Of a stretch of DNA of 64,000 bases, positions 25,818 through 37,462 are shown piece by piece. Made by a program: the position numbers and the translations under genes. The notes under the pieces are model-generated. The model saw only the letters and a list, made by a program, of their open reading frames with translations, was not told where the DNA came from and did no database searches. The first letter of the stretch is position 1. Every line of letters starts with the position of its first letter. Location: assembly GCA_008711295.1 (NCBI GenBank), contig VUYV01000041.1, positions 2,024,288 through 2,088,287 of the forward strand, read 5' to 3'. The stretch comes from Anarhynchus alexandrinus. Taxonomy: Eukaryota; Chordata; Aves; Charadriiformes; Charadriidae.

Positions 25818-26640
25818 GATAGAATTGCAGGATAATTTAGTCTAGAAGGTAGCCTCCAGAAGTCATTTGGCCCCAAACCCTCCTTCAAACTTGTTGCTGA
25901 ATCTAACTTCAAAGTTAGATCATGTTGTTAGGGATGAGCAATATCCAGTTAAGCTCTGAGCATTTCCACTGATGGATATGGCAGGGGGGTTGGAACTAGA
26001 CGATCTTTAAGAGCCCTTCCAACATAAACCATTCTATGGTTCTATGACATTCCCTCTCTGGGCACTTTTTCTTGCGCTTAATCATTATCATATGTGAAAA
26101 AATATTTCCTCCTAATATCTAATCAGATTTCTTTTGTAACTTGTGCCCGTTGCTTCTCGTTCTCTGACTGCACAACCCTAAGGGAGGTCTTCTCTATAAC
26201 CTCCCATTAGGCATCTGAAGATAGCACAAAGATCACCCCTGAACCTTCCAGAGTGAACAAATCCAGGCACTTTAGTCCCTTCTCATGTATCATTGCTCCA
26301 GCAATCATCTTGGTGACACCACACTGGAGACTCTATGGACAACATCTTTCTTGTTCTGGGAGCCCAAAGTTGGACATGGTACTCCAGCTGAAGACTAACA
26401 AATGGTAACAGAAGATGACAAAAAAATGTACTTCCCTCAACCTGCTGTCTACATTCTTCCTACTACAACCCAACATGCAGCTGGTTTTCATGACACACAT
26501 GCACTGCTGACTTGTGTTCAGCTTGTCCAACACAATGCCTGTGTCCTTTTTCTGAATGACTGTCTTCCATACTGCCTTTACACAGTATGTGCTGTTGCAT
26601 GGGATAACTGTCAGGAACAGTAAAACCACCACAACCCTAC
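25818..26640 (-). mobile_element. CR1 LINE, diverged, interrupted by a second CR1
   Basis: Read on the minus strand this is a CR1 3' half. The 3' end lies at about 25818-25900 (ATAGAATTGCAGGATAA with GTTCCAACC-type UTR decay). The RT C-terminal relic follows through CCTCCTAATATCTAATC at 26109, CCCTTCTCATGTATCATTGC at 26278 and TGGACATGGTACTCCAGCTG at 26371, up to about 26640. The element is heavily mutated with no open frame. A 72-bp plus-strand CR1 end splits it at 25976-26047. The outer end at 26640 is approximate. Confidence 0.88.
25976..26047 (+). mobile_element. Short CR1 3' end nested in an older CR1
   Basis: ATGGCAGGGGGGTTGGAAC, TAGACGATCTTTAAGAGCCC and TTCCAACATAAACCATTCTA followed by TGGTTCTATGA is the terminal part of a CR1 in the opposite direction to its host. 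The host element's sequence stops at CACTGATGGA and resumes at CATTCCCTCTCTGGGCAC, as expected for an insertion. Confidence 0.9.
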
Positions 26641-28187
26641 CAATTGCTTCAGCTAGGCCAAAGTCTTGAAATAGAAAGCCGTCTGCTGCAGGATATGCTG
26701 GGACATGAGGGTTGAGGGCCCTGTCACAGAAAGATGGATAGATGCTCTACCCCAGCAGTTGAAGTCTTTTCATTCGCATGTCTATCCCTGTCCCTGATGA
26801 AACAAGCTAAATCCAGAATCTAACCTGAAGTGTATCTAATCTGCTTGCATAACGCTGCAGCAAGTTGTTCCATTTCAATGCAAAATTGAACTGCCAACAG
26901 AAGAGGATTTATCAGCTTTTGTTGTGAGACAATATTGGAGACAAATGCTCAAAAGGTATTCAGCATTTCAAATTTCAGAACTTTATAAGGACTGAACGCA
27001 AACTTTTACCTAGCGTACAGAGTAAGGAAGTGTAAAAGGCTAAAGCAAAATATTTATAATATGCCACAGAACAGGGTATCACGATGGGAATTTGAGGATG
27101 CAAAAACCAGCCATACCATTTTCCTCCCGTAAAAATGAGAGAGATGTATTAATCAGGCTAAGGATAGGAACTTCACAGGCCTTATCCATACCTCCCTTCA
27201 AAGTGCCTCTCCCTTTTATATATGCATTGCAATGGGAATACAAAGCAGAAGCTGTATATGTATTCAGTATGTATATTCAGCATATATATTCAGCAAATTA
27301 CGTTTATCTCCCTCAAACATCTGATAATACACTTGTTACTTCAGTTCTGATTCGGTGAGGTCTTTTACCTAGCAAGCTATTATAGTTTCAGAGTCCTCCC
27401 AACTTCTTGAGGCTTCACTATGATCATAATACATTCTATTTCAAATATTTCCAGATGATACGGTATTGCCCAGGGGAATACACAGACCCTTTATAATAGA
27501 CACTAATGGATTCTACTATTTAAGAAGCACTTTCTTTTTGCACAATATTTAACATCAATTGCATCAGTTTGGTACTGCTTATTATCCTAATGATAATGAG
27601 CCTGTCCTTCCTCATGTCAAAAACTAGATAAACATTTAAATACATGAGGTGCCGTCCTTTTTTTGATAATGGATTAAACAGTAGAGTTGCACTTTCCTTA
27701 AGGATGGCTAAACTAGAGACTATCTGGAAAGGAGCGCAGACCCTGTCAACATGAACGTATTCTTTAACTGAGTAAACAGAACAGACTTTTAAAATTCTTC
27801 TTCAGCTGGCTAAGAGATTGAAAACAATCCACCAAACCCTTAAAAGAGAAAAAATATGACCTGTACAAAATGTTAACATGAAAGTTTAGCCATGCTTGTA
27901 GTATAACATATAAAATGGACAGCTGAATGGTTAGTTATGACTCCCAAGCTTCCAAAAATTATAGTTAAACCCCTATATCTATTTTGCTGCTATACTATAT
28001 TTCTCAATGAACAGCAACTTGTAACTACTCTATAGGAAAGCAGCAGTGCTAACCCCCTCAGTGGTGCAGCTTCTCAGTATGCATAAAGATTTCTGTTGAG
28101 TCTGTCTGAAAAAACAGTGTACAAACACGGGAATCAGAAAGGAAACGCAGCCAACATGTCATTCAGAATAAAATGGAAATGGAGAAC
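26641..28187. other. AT-rich non-coding stretch
   Basis: Nothing recognisable apart from an imperfect TATATTCAG-type repeat at 27253-27297. The 88-codon plus frame at 27092-27358 contains that repeat and looks random. Confidence 0.5.
27253..27297 (+). repeat. Imperfect short tandem repeat (TATATTCAG-like)
   Basis: Three consecutive units contain TATTCAG separated by TA/TG-rich spacers. Low-complexity. Confidence 0.65.
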
Positions 28188-28520
28188 CACACACAGAATT
28201 CCACTGAGGTTGGAAGGGATGCCGGCAGGTCACCTAGTCCAATCCCCCTTGCTCAAAGCAGGGCCAACTACAGCAGGCTGACCATGGCCATGTCCAGCTG
28301 GGTTTTAAATGTCTCCAAAGATGGAGATGCCATAAGGTCTCTGTGGAGGCTGGTCTAGTCTTTGACCACTCTCACGGTAAAAAAATTTCTTACGCTTAAG
28401 TTGAATTTCCCGTATTTGAATTTGTGCCTGTTGCCTCTTGTCCTGTCACTGGGCACCACTGAGAAGAGCCTGGCTCGGTCTTCTTTACTCCTTCCCATCA
28501 GGTATTTGTACACATGTGGG
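28188..28520 (-). mobile_element. CR1 LINE 3' region
   Basis: A minus-strand CR1. CAGAATTCCACTGAGGTTGG starts the 3' UTR, then AGGTCACCTAGTCCAATCCC, TGTCCAGCTGGGTTTTAAAT, the diverged [18 protein letters not shown] region CACTCTCACGGTAAAAAAAT, TTGTGCCTGTTGCCTCTTGT and CCTGTCACTGGGCACC. It ends near AGGTATTTGTACACATG. A 70-codon minus frame (28355-28567) overlaps its RT C-terminal relic (SDRTRGNRHKFKYGKFNLS). The element is 5'-truncated and inactive. Confidence 0.93.
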
Positions 28521-28697
28521 GCTGGAGGGAAGCACAGGGAATCAGAAGATCTGGAAATAATAGTCACTAGTTGTGCACTATAACTTACCTGTCTGCATTA
28601 GACTTGTACAAAGTACAGAGGACATGCAAACAAACGCCTTCCTCCGCATGCTTGTGTTTAGATACCATTTCTGAATTTCCAGGAAACTACACTATAT

Positions 28698-28742
28698 ATG
28701 TATTTATAAATACATTCTATACTACGTACACTATAGAATGTA
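28698..28742. repeat. Perfect palindrome overlapping an 11-bp stem hairpin
   Basis: ATGTATTTATAAATACAT at 28698-28715 is an 18-bp perfect palindrome. Immediately after it, TACATTCTATA (28711-28721) and TATAGAATGTA (28732-28742) form an 11-bp inverted repeat around a 10-base loop. The two structures share bases 28711-28715 and cannot form together. Possible cruciform, or a remnant of a small DNA transposon end. Confidence 0.8.
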
Positions 28743-29577
28743 AGCAGAAAGCAAACTCTCATGCTCAAGACCCTTTCCCCAGTTCACAAGCCATAGCAAT
28801 GTAACATTCTTAGTAGACTTTTCCCAGTTTAAACTCAAAATCTAACAAGTTCTGAGGCCACCTATAGTGGCAGAGTCTGGGGCCTAATATTACGTATTCA
28901 GTATTTATGAAGTACTGCTTAAAGGACAACTGCAGGGGAAGTAATAAAGAATTAGTATATGAGGGACAGGACAGAATATTCTGAGAGAGAGAAAATCAAC
29001 CATTCTCAGAATAAAATACATATATTTTTAAAGAGTATGACCTAGGAACACTTCAAAAACCACAGACTTGATAATAATTCTTTTCCAGTTTCATAATGTA
29101 CCTGAAATTTAATCTCCTAGTATAGGACACGCAAGTACTCCCTGCATTCTTCCCTACTAAAGAGGAGTGGCATTGAGCTTCAACGAATACATAATTATTT
29201 TGGGGCTTCCTAGGTAAGGTAAAAGGTGCCATGTATATGAAAGAACTACGAAGTACTCATTTACAGAATTTCAGTCTTTTCAGTAACTATGAAGGATGTT
29301 GCAATAATTAAAAAGATAGTTCAACTAAAACTAACTTTCATATGCTATTGAAAATCTCTTTTGATTCTACTCTAAAAACTGTCAGCTTCCTTTTTTCTCT
29401 TATTCTTTGTGTCTATCCAGAAAATTGTCATATTTGCACTTTCCAGTAAAAAAATTAATTCTCTTGATTATACATAACTACTGATTGCTGCACAACACAC
29501 CCTGTTTTTCACCTATACAAATACTCCAGACATAATATTGAAATAAGCATTTTTTTTTTCAGTATTTTAGATTTTTG

Positions 29578-29643
29578 CGGGGCTGGTGTGTGTGTTTTGT
29601 TTTGGAGGGGATTGTTTGGTTGGGGGGGGGTGAAGGAGAGGGT
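29578..29643 (+). repeat. G-rich low-complexity tract
   Basis: G runs of 4, 4, 8 and 3 are separated by GT-rich or mixed loops, some longer than 7 bases, so it fits only a relaxed G-quadruplex pattern. Confidence 0.6.
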
Positions 29644-32494
29644 TCTCTTGTTTTTAAGATAGAAACCCTATTCCTAACCTAATGCTATTCCTATATCCTG
29701 TCAGAGGAATAGCTTGGCAAAAAAGGAATAATGGTCCACCACACTCTGCAATGAGTTTTAATACACTGTACACAATTTCCTGCATTTTAAAATATATTAG
29801 GATACTGCAGAAAGAAGGTTTTTATATAAACTAAGGAAAAAGATGTTTTGGTTTTCCGCAAGACAAGTGCTCTACACTCCTGACAGATGCCTCTTTCCTT
29901 GTGCCATGACATTCGTTTACCAACCTGTAAAGACTGAGGACCCCTGGAACTGTTCAGGTTAATGCATGTCACAACTACCACCAGGTAAGAGAGAGAATTG
30001 CATTCATAAGCGAAAAGGGAGAGTAGTGTGGCAATTCATATTGCATTTAGAACGAAGAGAATTGTATTTCGTACTCTCAAGTAACTCTGCATAGAAACTT
30101 AAACTACACTGATTTCTTGAAGAAGTTCCTGAAGTTTTGCAGGAATGTGGTTAGCAATACAATGAGTTGGCTCTGTTTCATGAGAGATTTTTTTTTCAGT
30201 TCAGCTGTTAAAAAAAATAAAATTCTTTTAATAAAATCCACTGGAGGCCAGCTTTGCTAGAAGTAAAAATATCAGGCTTCCCATCCTCGCTTGGTAACTG
30301 CACTTGATGCAACTGTAAAATATATCCATTACTGCAAGCTGTTCTTTTCAGTGAAGTAAAAGAGAAAATTTTCCAACTATTTGCAAGCTACAGATCATTA
30401 AAAATGATCCCATACACACAGTCACCAGTAGCATCCAGAGTTAGTGTTTTCCTCATTCCTTTCTTCAAGCTTCAATTACTCCTTTTTACTTTAGAGTACA
30501 AAGACATTCTACAGATAAATTTTAGGTTACATTATAATGATTTGGAAGAGCCTGCACACGTTTGTTTAAAGTTCACTGATTCTTTAAAACCAGACTGACA
30601 CAATTTTAACCCCAAAAGTATCAAATATTTCTGTGTCCCTTTCCTTGTAAACTCTCTTTTTACACATTACACTTTCCATAAAGTTACTGCATCTTGTACA
30701 GGCTAAAGCATTTTCTAAAAAGAAAAAAAAATTAAACAAAAAAAAAACTGTGAGGGCCACCTGATGTTTTAAAAGATGTAGGGAATCAATAAAAAGTAAC
30801 TGTCTAGCTTCAGACAGTTTTCAGATGGGAGAAAATGCAAAGCATAAGAACCTGTACTTCATAATAAAATATAACTACAAAGCTCCAACATACAACAAAA
30901 AGTAGAAATACCTGCTTCAGACAAACCCTGTGTTCGCAGACTCTGTGGGCCTCAAATATCAGTCAGACCCAAAAGACTTCTGTAAGAGCTGAAACAGGGA
31001 AAACAGCCCGGCTTCAAATAGGGCTACATAATATTTTTGAGTTGAGCAATGTCATCAAATCCTAAGGGAAGAGTCACAACAAGTCAACCGAGGTTCCAGT
31101 TGGATAAAAAACTTCCAGACAGTCTTCTTGCCAAGTCTTTGAGGAAAAAAAATGACAAACAACGAGCAGCTCAGCAGCAGTTTCTACCCACTGGCACTGC
31201 TGGATTTCAGCACCATCATCTATTTTTATACCAAAGACCAAGAGACTTCCAGACCCAAGTTTTTAAGAAATGGCCACAGCTCATTTACTTCAACCATCTA
31301 AAAGTCTCAAAAGCCAATAAATTGTTTTTCAGAAGTATTCCAGTGTGAAGTCTGCTGTCTTCCACCAGCTTTATTTCCCATGTTATGCCCTGCTCCTTGT
31401 TTGAAATAAAACTAGATGATGTCACTTTTACATGCCCAAGGATTTTTCTGCTTTCCTGTCCTCTGCAGGGGACATTCTCTCTCTTTTACCCGAAGACCAC
31501 TCAGCAACCTTCTTCCTCCCAGCCACACATACCATTGCTTTTCCCTCACCATACTGAGGAGGGTCTCAAATCCCCATCCCCCATTTACTCCTCAATCCAG
31601 TCCATCCTATGATCACCCAGTCTTTCACCCCATCTGTCACATAAGAAGCCTGGTCCCCATTTTCATCCCCTGTGAGGACTTATGTATGCCTGAACCATCT
31701 CCTCAAAGTGCCAAATCACTCTTTTCTTGCATATGGACAAGAAAATCATTATGTGAGTTAACGTTTTAAAACCAAAAAGGGGATGGTGATGCTTTTCAGC
31801 TGGAAGGTAACCACTTGCTCAAAGTAACCACTGACTGGTTTAGGTTCTACAGATGTAAATAGACAGTGAAGTGCAAGTATTCATCTACTCTTCCAGTCAT
31901 CACCAAAATGAATAAAATTCTACCCAGAGTTGCCTGACAGAGTTCTTAACATTGTCAGCTTGACCAGTGCTTCCAGAGTTACAATGCCAGGGACTTGCAC
32001 AAAAATACCATTCAAAGTAAAGCACCATTTCAACCAGCCAACAAAGGAAAAAACAATCAAATGTCAAAATATTTCCAGGTTTATATTGCTGTTAATTCAA
32101 GCCTAAGTATAAAATAATGATAAAATGCAAAACTTCCACTCAAACAGTCATTGTTCATTAATTCTCTATAATTTTAAATCACATGTTTAATAATTGTACG
32201 TGAGAATGGATAATATCATACAAAAGACACCAAACAAATGAGTTAAAATTACACAACTGAACAATCATTAATAACATCATATTTAAATTTAAATAGGTAG
32301 TTCTAAAAAAACTAAGAATTCAATGGGAAAATTAACTAATGAAACATACGCATTTAAAGTTCTTGCTCTCCCCTTTATTGTTATTCATATATTAATCAAA
32401 CTACAATAGCAAAATGTGATTAAAGTATGAAAAACTCTGCCGCAAAGAACTGATAACTCAAGCATCAGGGTAGCATTTGAGGAAGTTGCATATC

Positions 32495-32513
32495 AAATAA
32501 ATAAATAAATAAA
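32495..32513 (+). repeat. AAAT microsatellite (short)
   Basis: About four AAAT units. A similar one lies at 59207-59229. Confidence 0.8.
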
Positions 32514-32790
32514 CCCCTCAACTGCTCTCTCTTCCTTCTCTCCTTGTGGCAACACTGTTATGAATCTCTCCACCTACCCGATTGCTGGAAGAAGGAAGGG
32601 TAAAGAAATGGAACGCACAGTGAGTTTGTTCTGTTAATTTTTTCCACCTAAGCATCTGCTATTGGCTTCTACTGGAGACAGGATACAGCATAAACCTAAC
32701 AGCTTTTGTTCTCACCCCCCTATATTCTTATGTCACATTAGGGTGGAAGAATTTGCTTTCTCTAAGGCAATTTCCAATTTGTCTGAGAGC

Positions 32791-32913
32791 AGGAAAGAAG
32801 AGGAAGAGAAGAGAAGAGGAAGAGAAGAGGAAGAGAAGAGGAAGAGAAGAGAAGAGAAGAGAAGAGAAGAGAAGAGAAGAGAAGAGAAGAGAAGAGAAGA
32901 GAAGAGAAAAGAG
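32791..32913 (+). repeat. GAAGA-type microsatellite
   Basis: About 120 bases of almost pure GA-rich repeat: first GAAGAGGAAGA units, then a long run of GAAGA pentamers (32840-32905). It encodes REEKRREEK on plus and LLFSSLLFSS on minus, so all frames through it are composition artefacts. Its length probably varies between individuals. Confidence 0.97.
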
Positions 32914-32944
32914 GTAACAGTACACCAAAAGAAACCTTATTTGT

Positions 32945-33360
32945 AGCTCCTCTTCTGCGCAGATCACAGCCTGCACACAGATGCCCTCAGAAGCTTCCAG
33001 CAGAAGCTGGCACCTGCTCTGCCAGGGCTGGCCTACTGCCCACTCGCACCCCAACTTACAGAAAAGAGGGTGGATGCTGCCCTTTGGAGCCTTGGGACCG
33101 CAATCACCCTCTTGTCCTACAGCAACTTCAGGACTGGCAACACCCCTGAAGCTGGGCAGAGCTCCACACTGCGCTACATATCCAAATGCAGGGGGTAGCA
33201 CAGCGACAGGGTTCACATCCCCATCTGGTCCAGCTCCCTCCTCCTTCCCCAAGACACCAGCGTTTACATTAGGAAATAAGTAATAAGCATTACCTTCATG
33301 AGCACCATGGGGATGCTCGGATGGATGTCCCAGAACATGTCTCCTCCTCACTACATTCCA
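32945..33360. other. GC-rich stretch beside the microsatellite, 207-codon minus frame
   Basis: The minus frame 32728-33351 (207 codons) is the longest in the window. Its C-terminal third is the translated microsatellite and its N-terminal part comes from this GC-rich block. A 100-codon plus frame (32981-33283) overlaps it. I recognise no domain. The hydrophobic LLFSS run is not evidence for a membrane protein. Most likely non-coding. Confidence 0.25.
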
Positions 33361-36300
33361 AAAACAAAGTGTTATCTGCTCTCCTGCAAACCTATACAGT
33401 GAGTTAAGTAATAATGAAAGTCATGTTCTTCCTACTTTCCCCTTCGATTATGTTAATATCATCTGTGTCTTTATGGTAAATGGTAGATTTTTCAAGCATT
33501 TTACTTTTAAAATAATCCCAGGAAAGTCAGGAAAATACATGGGATTACAAATTTTTATCAGCATTTATTTGGGAGAGAAAAACAGCAATTGTCGTAACAA
33601 TGCCTTAATGCTGCCTATTTGCTGCCTATTTAATTGATGAAATCCTTTTATCAATGTTACATTTTATATAAAAATCAAGCACTGATTTATAGAATACACC
33701 TACTTCTGTGCATTTCTATACATAAATAGCACAAAGCTTTCATTTTTAAAACCTGGTAGACGAGAGATACAAACCAGAAATCCATCACAAGCTCAGAACA
33801 AAATACTACCCTGGATTTGACAACAGGTGGGAGTAACAGTGTATTCATGTTTGTGCATGTACAACAGCACTATAAAATACACAGACTAACAGAAATTCAT
33901 CCCTGGTTGTTAAAATAAAAAAGAATTATTCATATGACAGGTTAATTTTGACAGAGATAATTGTTTGGGCTGTTTAGAAATATGTGTCTGAAGTGTTAAA
34001 GTCCATGGCAGATTAACGGGGAAAATATAGGCAGGACAGCTGCGAGTTTACAGTAAATGAAGTATATCACACATCAGACAATTTTTCTATTGCATGTAGC
34101 ACACATATACATATATACTCATTTACAAAGCCCTAGTGGATGAATTAAATTAAACTATTATCTAACTCCTAAATTGGCCAATTGTAAGAAGCTAAGCTGT
34201 CTGATCTGTTTTAAAGAAAGACTCATTAGGCAATAGCCTCCATTTCTTTCTTTGCAAGACACCATGAGAAGCAGTTAATGATTTGAAAAAGAATCTGTGG
34301 GCTGCAGCTAATGATCCATTTGGGTTAAAGTTTCTACTGAACTTGTTTATTGCCATTTACAAGAGATTTCAATGTCTTCTAACTAAAAGAGGGTTACACT
34401 TCTTGGTCAATGTCCTTTCACTGATAGTCCACTGCTGAAACTCCATATCAAATGAAGCTTGTATATGATACAAAATTTGCATATTTTGGGCTGTCCTAGT
34501 CAAAGACCAACATAGTAAAATTGGTTTAACTTGTTGATATACGCTAAAGTGTAATCTCACTGCTTGGAAAGGACTCGCCAGGAACTGATCTTTCCAAAGT
34601 TACTTTGGCTTCTGCATACGCACAGGATAATTGTGGAAAGCCTTAAATAATTACAATAATTACGAGTTTTGAATATGTTAACTGCTTCAAGGGAGGTTTA
34701 TATTAATCTGGTTACATAATAACCAGTGAAAAGGATCATGATGAGGAGAAAAGGAGTGATTAAGCTGGCATAAGCAGCCCAGCTGTTAAATGCATAACCA
34801 CAACAGAAACAATTTCCTACGCCTCTAGGTAGAGAACAGACATTGAAGTGGTACGGAACTCGCATGGGTGGAGAGGGGAGAGTAAGGAGAGCTCTACCAG
34901 AGCAAAGGACTGGATGAAGGGGAAGGGTTGCAACTCTTTTCACTAAGTAGGATACAACAGGTAAACATTTTCTTATTCATTCCAAAGCCATATGTTCATG
35001 AACACGCCTGCTCTGAGGAAAGGCTTTTATTTTAAGAAGCCACTGAATTTTCCACATCTAACCACCATATTGGCTCATTATATCTAACGTCACTTTTTCA
35101 CCAGACTTCTTTAACTGGGAGCCTAGCTGGCCAGTCAACATTCAATTCTGTCCTCCTCTCTGATTTTCTTCAAAGCTACCTGATGAATCAACACCAGAAT
35201 TCCTTAAAAAAACAAGTTCGTATTACTCTTTTGTTCACTGATGCCATCAGATGTCCCGTATATATACATACACAGACACATAAGTATATATACATATGCA
35301 CCCATGATAAACCTCACACCAATTTTGATGTCAACATTTCAACCCAAAACAACTTTGCTGCAACGCTGCTAACCTTTTTTCCTTAATGAAAACCCAATCC
35401 AGGCAAAGCAACAATTGTAAAAACAACCATCATGAGTCTAGAAGCCATTTCTTAAAAGCCAGCATTTGTTTTGATGTGTGGGTTTTCTACCAGATTGCCA
35501 TGAAAAACTTCCTGCAAAGAGATTTTTTTAAGAGGACAGAGCTCTATTATTTTCATTTGCTCTCCCTTGCCAAAATCTGTCCTTTCAAATTTTCAAAGCT
35601 TCCTTCAGCTGGTAACCCCTCAACTTAAAACAGCAGCTTGTTCTGCTCTAGAAAAAGATATTCTGTGACTCTGTGAAGAGTAGTTATTTACCGTATCAAA
35701 TCAGATACATATGTGCATACTAAGGAATCTGTTTCAAGTGGGTGGTTTTCTTTCCTGAGGATGAAATAGCTGATGCAAAAGAAACACTGGCAATGGTGGA
35801 GCCTCTTGTTTACTAAGTAGACAGAGTTGTGTTAAAGGATGGCAACTCTGTTAAACCACAATAGGACATCCTAACTAGGAGGGAAAATAAGATGGAGGTT
35901 AAATGTTTACTTTCCATTTTTCTTAATTTTGTTACATGCCAGCTGGAAAAGAAATTCTGGCTGGAACACATTGCCTCATTACCAGATAGAACTACTATCT
36001 TTTCTCCAACCCTTTTTCTACGTTATCACCCTTTCAGTTTCTGATAACTACCAAATATACAGTTCTTCTAGAAAATAGCCAGGTCAGACCACTCGCTATC
36101 TTTCAAGAAATTGAAGGATTACGGACTGAGCTCCTGACAAAATTGTTGATTGCCCTCCTATTAAGATTCTCATCTGATATAAATGATCCTGAACTTTATA
36201 TCTCAACTTTCATTGGATTTCAGCATACTTACAGTCTGCTTCCTCATGTGGGATGCTATTAACTATCATTACAAACAACTTTTCAAAAAGAACATAACAT

Positions 36301-37316
36301 ATCCTAATACTCTGGAGCACTGTATCTGCATGTTGCAGGTACCTCTATTCTAAATTATCCTCCCACTCCACTATTACCTCACCTCCCACTCTCTGCAATA
36401 AAAACAAGATTTGCTTGATTTATAAAGGAAGTAAACATACTGTTTCAGTAGTTTATAATAGCATAAAATGGACTGAGTGCAGTTCAAGGATACACCTGCA
36501 CAACTGCTTGATCTATAATTTAACCACATTGTATTATTTCAGCTTTACACTTTAATTGGCTTCGAAAGAAAGCTAGAGAAACTGCATTTTTTATGTAGTT
36601 TATCCAAGATGGAGTCCTGATGTTTTCTAACACATAAAATGACATTTGACATAGCGAACAAAAGTAAGTCTCAGAGGACACCAAATGACTGAAGACTGCC
36701 ATTATTCAGTCTCAACGGGAATCCCATTCTCTTTTTTAGATTTGTATGAATAAATAAAGACCTCCAAGACTACCATCACCTTGCACTACTTCTTTTATTA
36801 CACGTGTAGTAAGAAATCAAAATATTACACATTTCCCAGTCCAGTTTGTTCCCAAGACATCCATGCCCTCACACATTTTTGCAGTTCAGACAATTTTTGT
36901 CTCAGAAGTCCAAAAAAAAAGCACCACCCAATCCAGCTAAAATTCAGCCCATTAAAAATACATTTTTGAGGGAGATCAGTCCCCTGATCTGTTCACAATG
37001 AAGCTACACAATATTTGGTAACCAGGTAGGGATATGGGATGTCTGCAAAGAAAAGCAGAAGAGCAGGAGAAAGAAAAAGAGGGGGAAAAAAAGAGGGACA
37101 GAAAAAGGCATAGCACACTGCTGTGCTTTTGGTTGGCAATGCCAGCTCAGGGCCAGGAGGAGTTCACAGAATTAGTTTCAAATCACTGCTTATTTGCAAC
37201 CCTGCTTCTCCCAGCTGTTTAAAGCAAGTTTTGGTGAAGAATTATGCTTCCAGTGAGACTAGCCACTGGAACTGAATGTCAAGCATCTGCTAGTCCTTCC
37301 CTGCTGAGACTTTGAC
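33361..37316. other. AT-rich non-coding stretch
   Basis: No gene or transposon seen. A tandem GCTGCCTATTT doublet is at 33611-33631, and a TA/CA-rich patch at about 35258-35300. The stretch 34130-34345 has balanced, non-repetitive sequence with homeodomain-like TAAT words and looks like a candidate conserved element by appearance only. Confidence 0.45.
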
Positions 37317-37462
37317 TCATAGCATAATTTGGTTTGGAAGGGACCTGTGGAGGTCATCTTGACCAAGTCCTCCCTCAAAGCCAGGACAACTTTATGCTGC
37401 ATCAGGTCACTTAGGGCCATGTTCAGTCAAGTTTTGAATATTTCCAAAGAACCAAAGAGATG
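37317..37462 (-). mobile_element. CR1 LINE 3' end, diverged
   Basis: TCATAGCATAATTTGGTTTG, GAAGGGACCTGTGGAGGTCA and CAAGTCCTCCCTCAAAGCC followed by AGGGCCATGTTCAGTCAAG match the minus-strand CR1 3' end. It dissolves into unique sequence after about 37462. Non-coding. Confidence 0.9.

Larger units (their letters stand above)
28743..32790. other. AT-rich non-coding stretch
   Basis: No gene or clear transposon. It holds a G-rich tract at 29578-29643 (runs of 4, 4, 8 and 3 G with long loops), a C/T-rich stretch around 31480-31680 that keeps plus frames of 75 and 117 codons open, and an ATAA microsatellite at 32495-32513. A 99-codon plus frame at 31049-31348 has no recognised motif. Confidence 0.5.

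Noticed and set aside
35650..35677. TTCTGTGACTCTGTGA, like a CR1 tail
   Set aside because: No CR1 3' UTR precedes or follows it on either strand. A short chance match.
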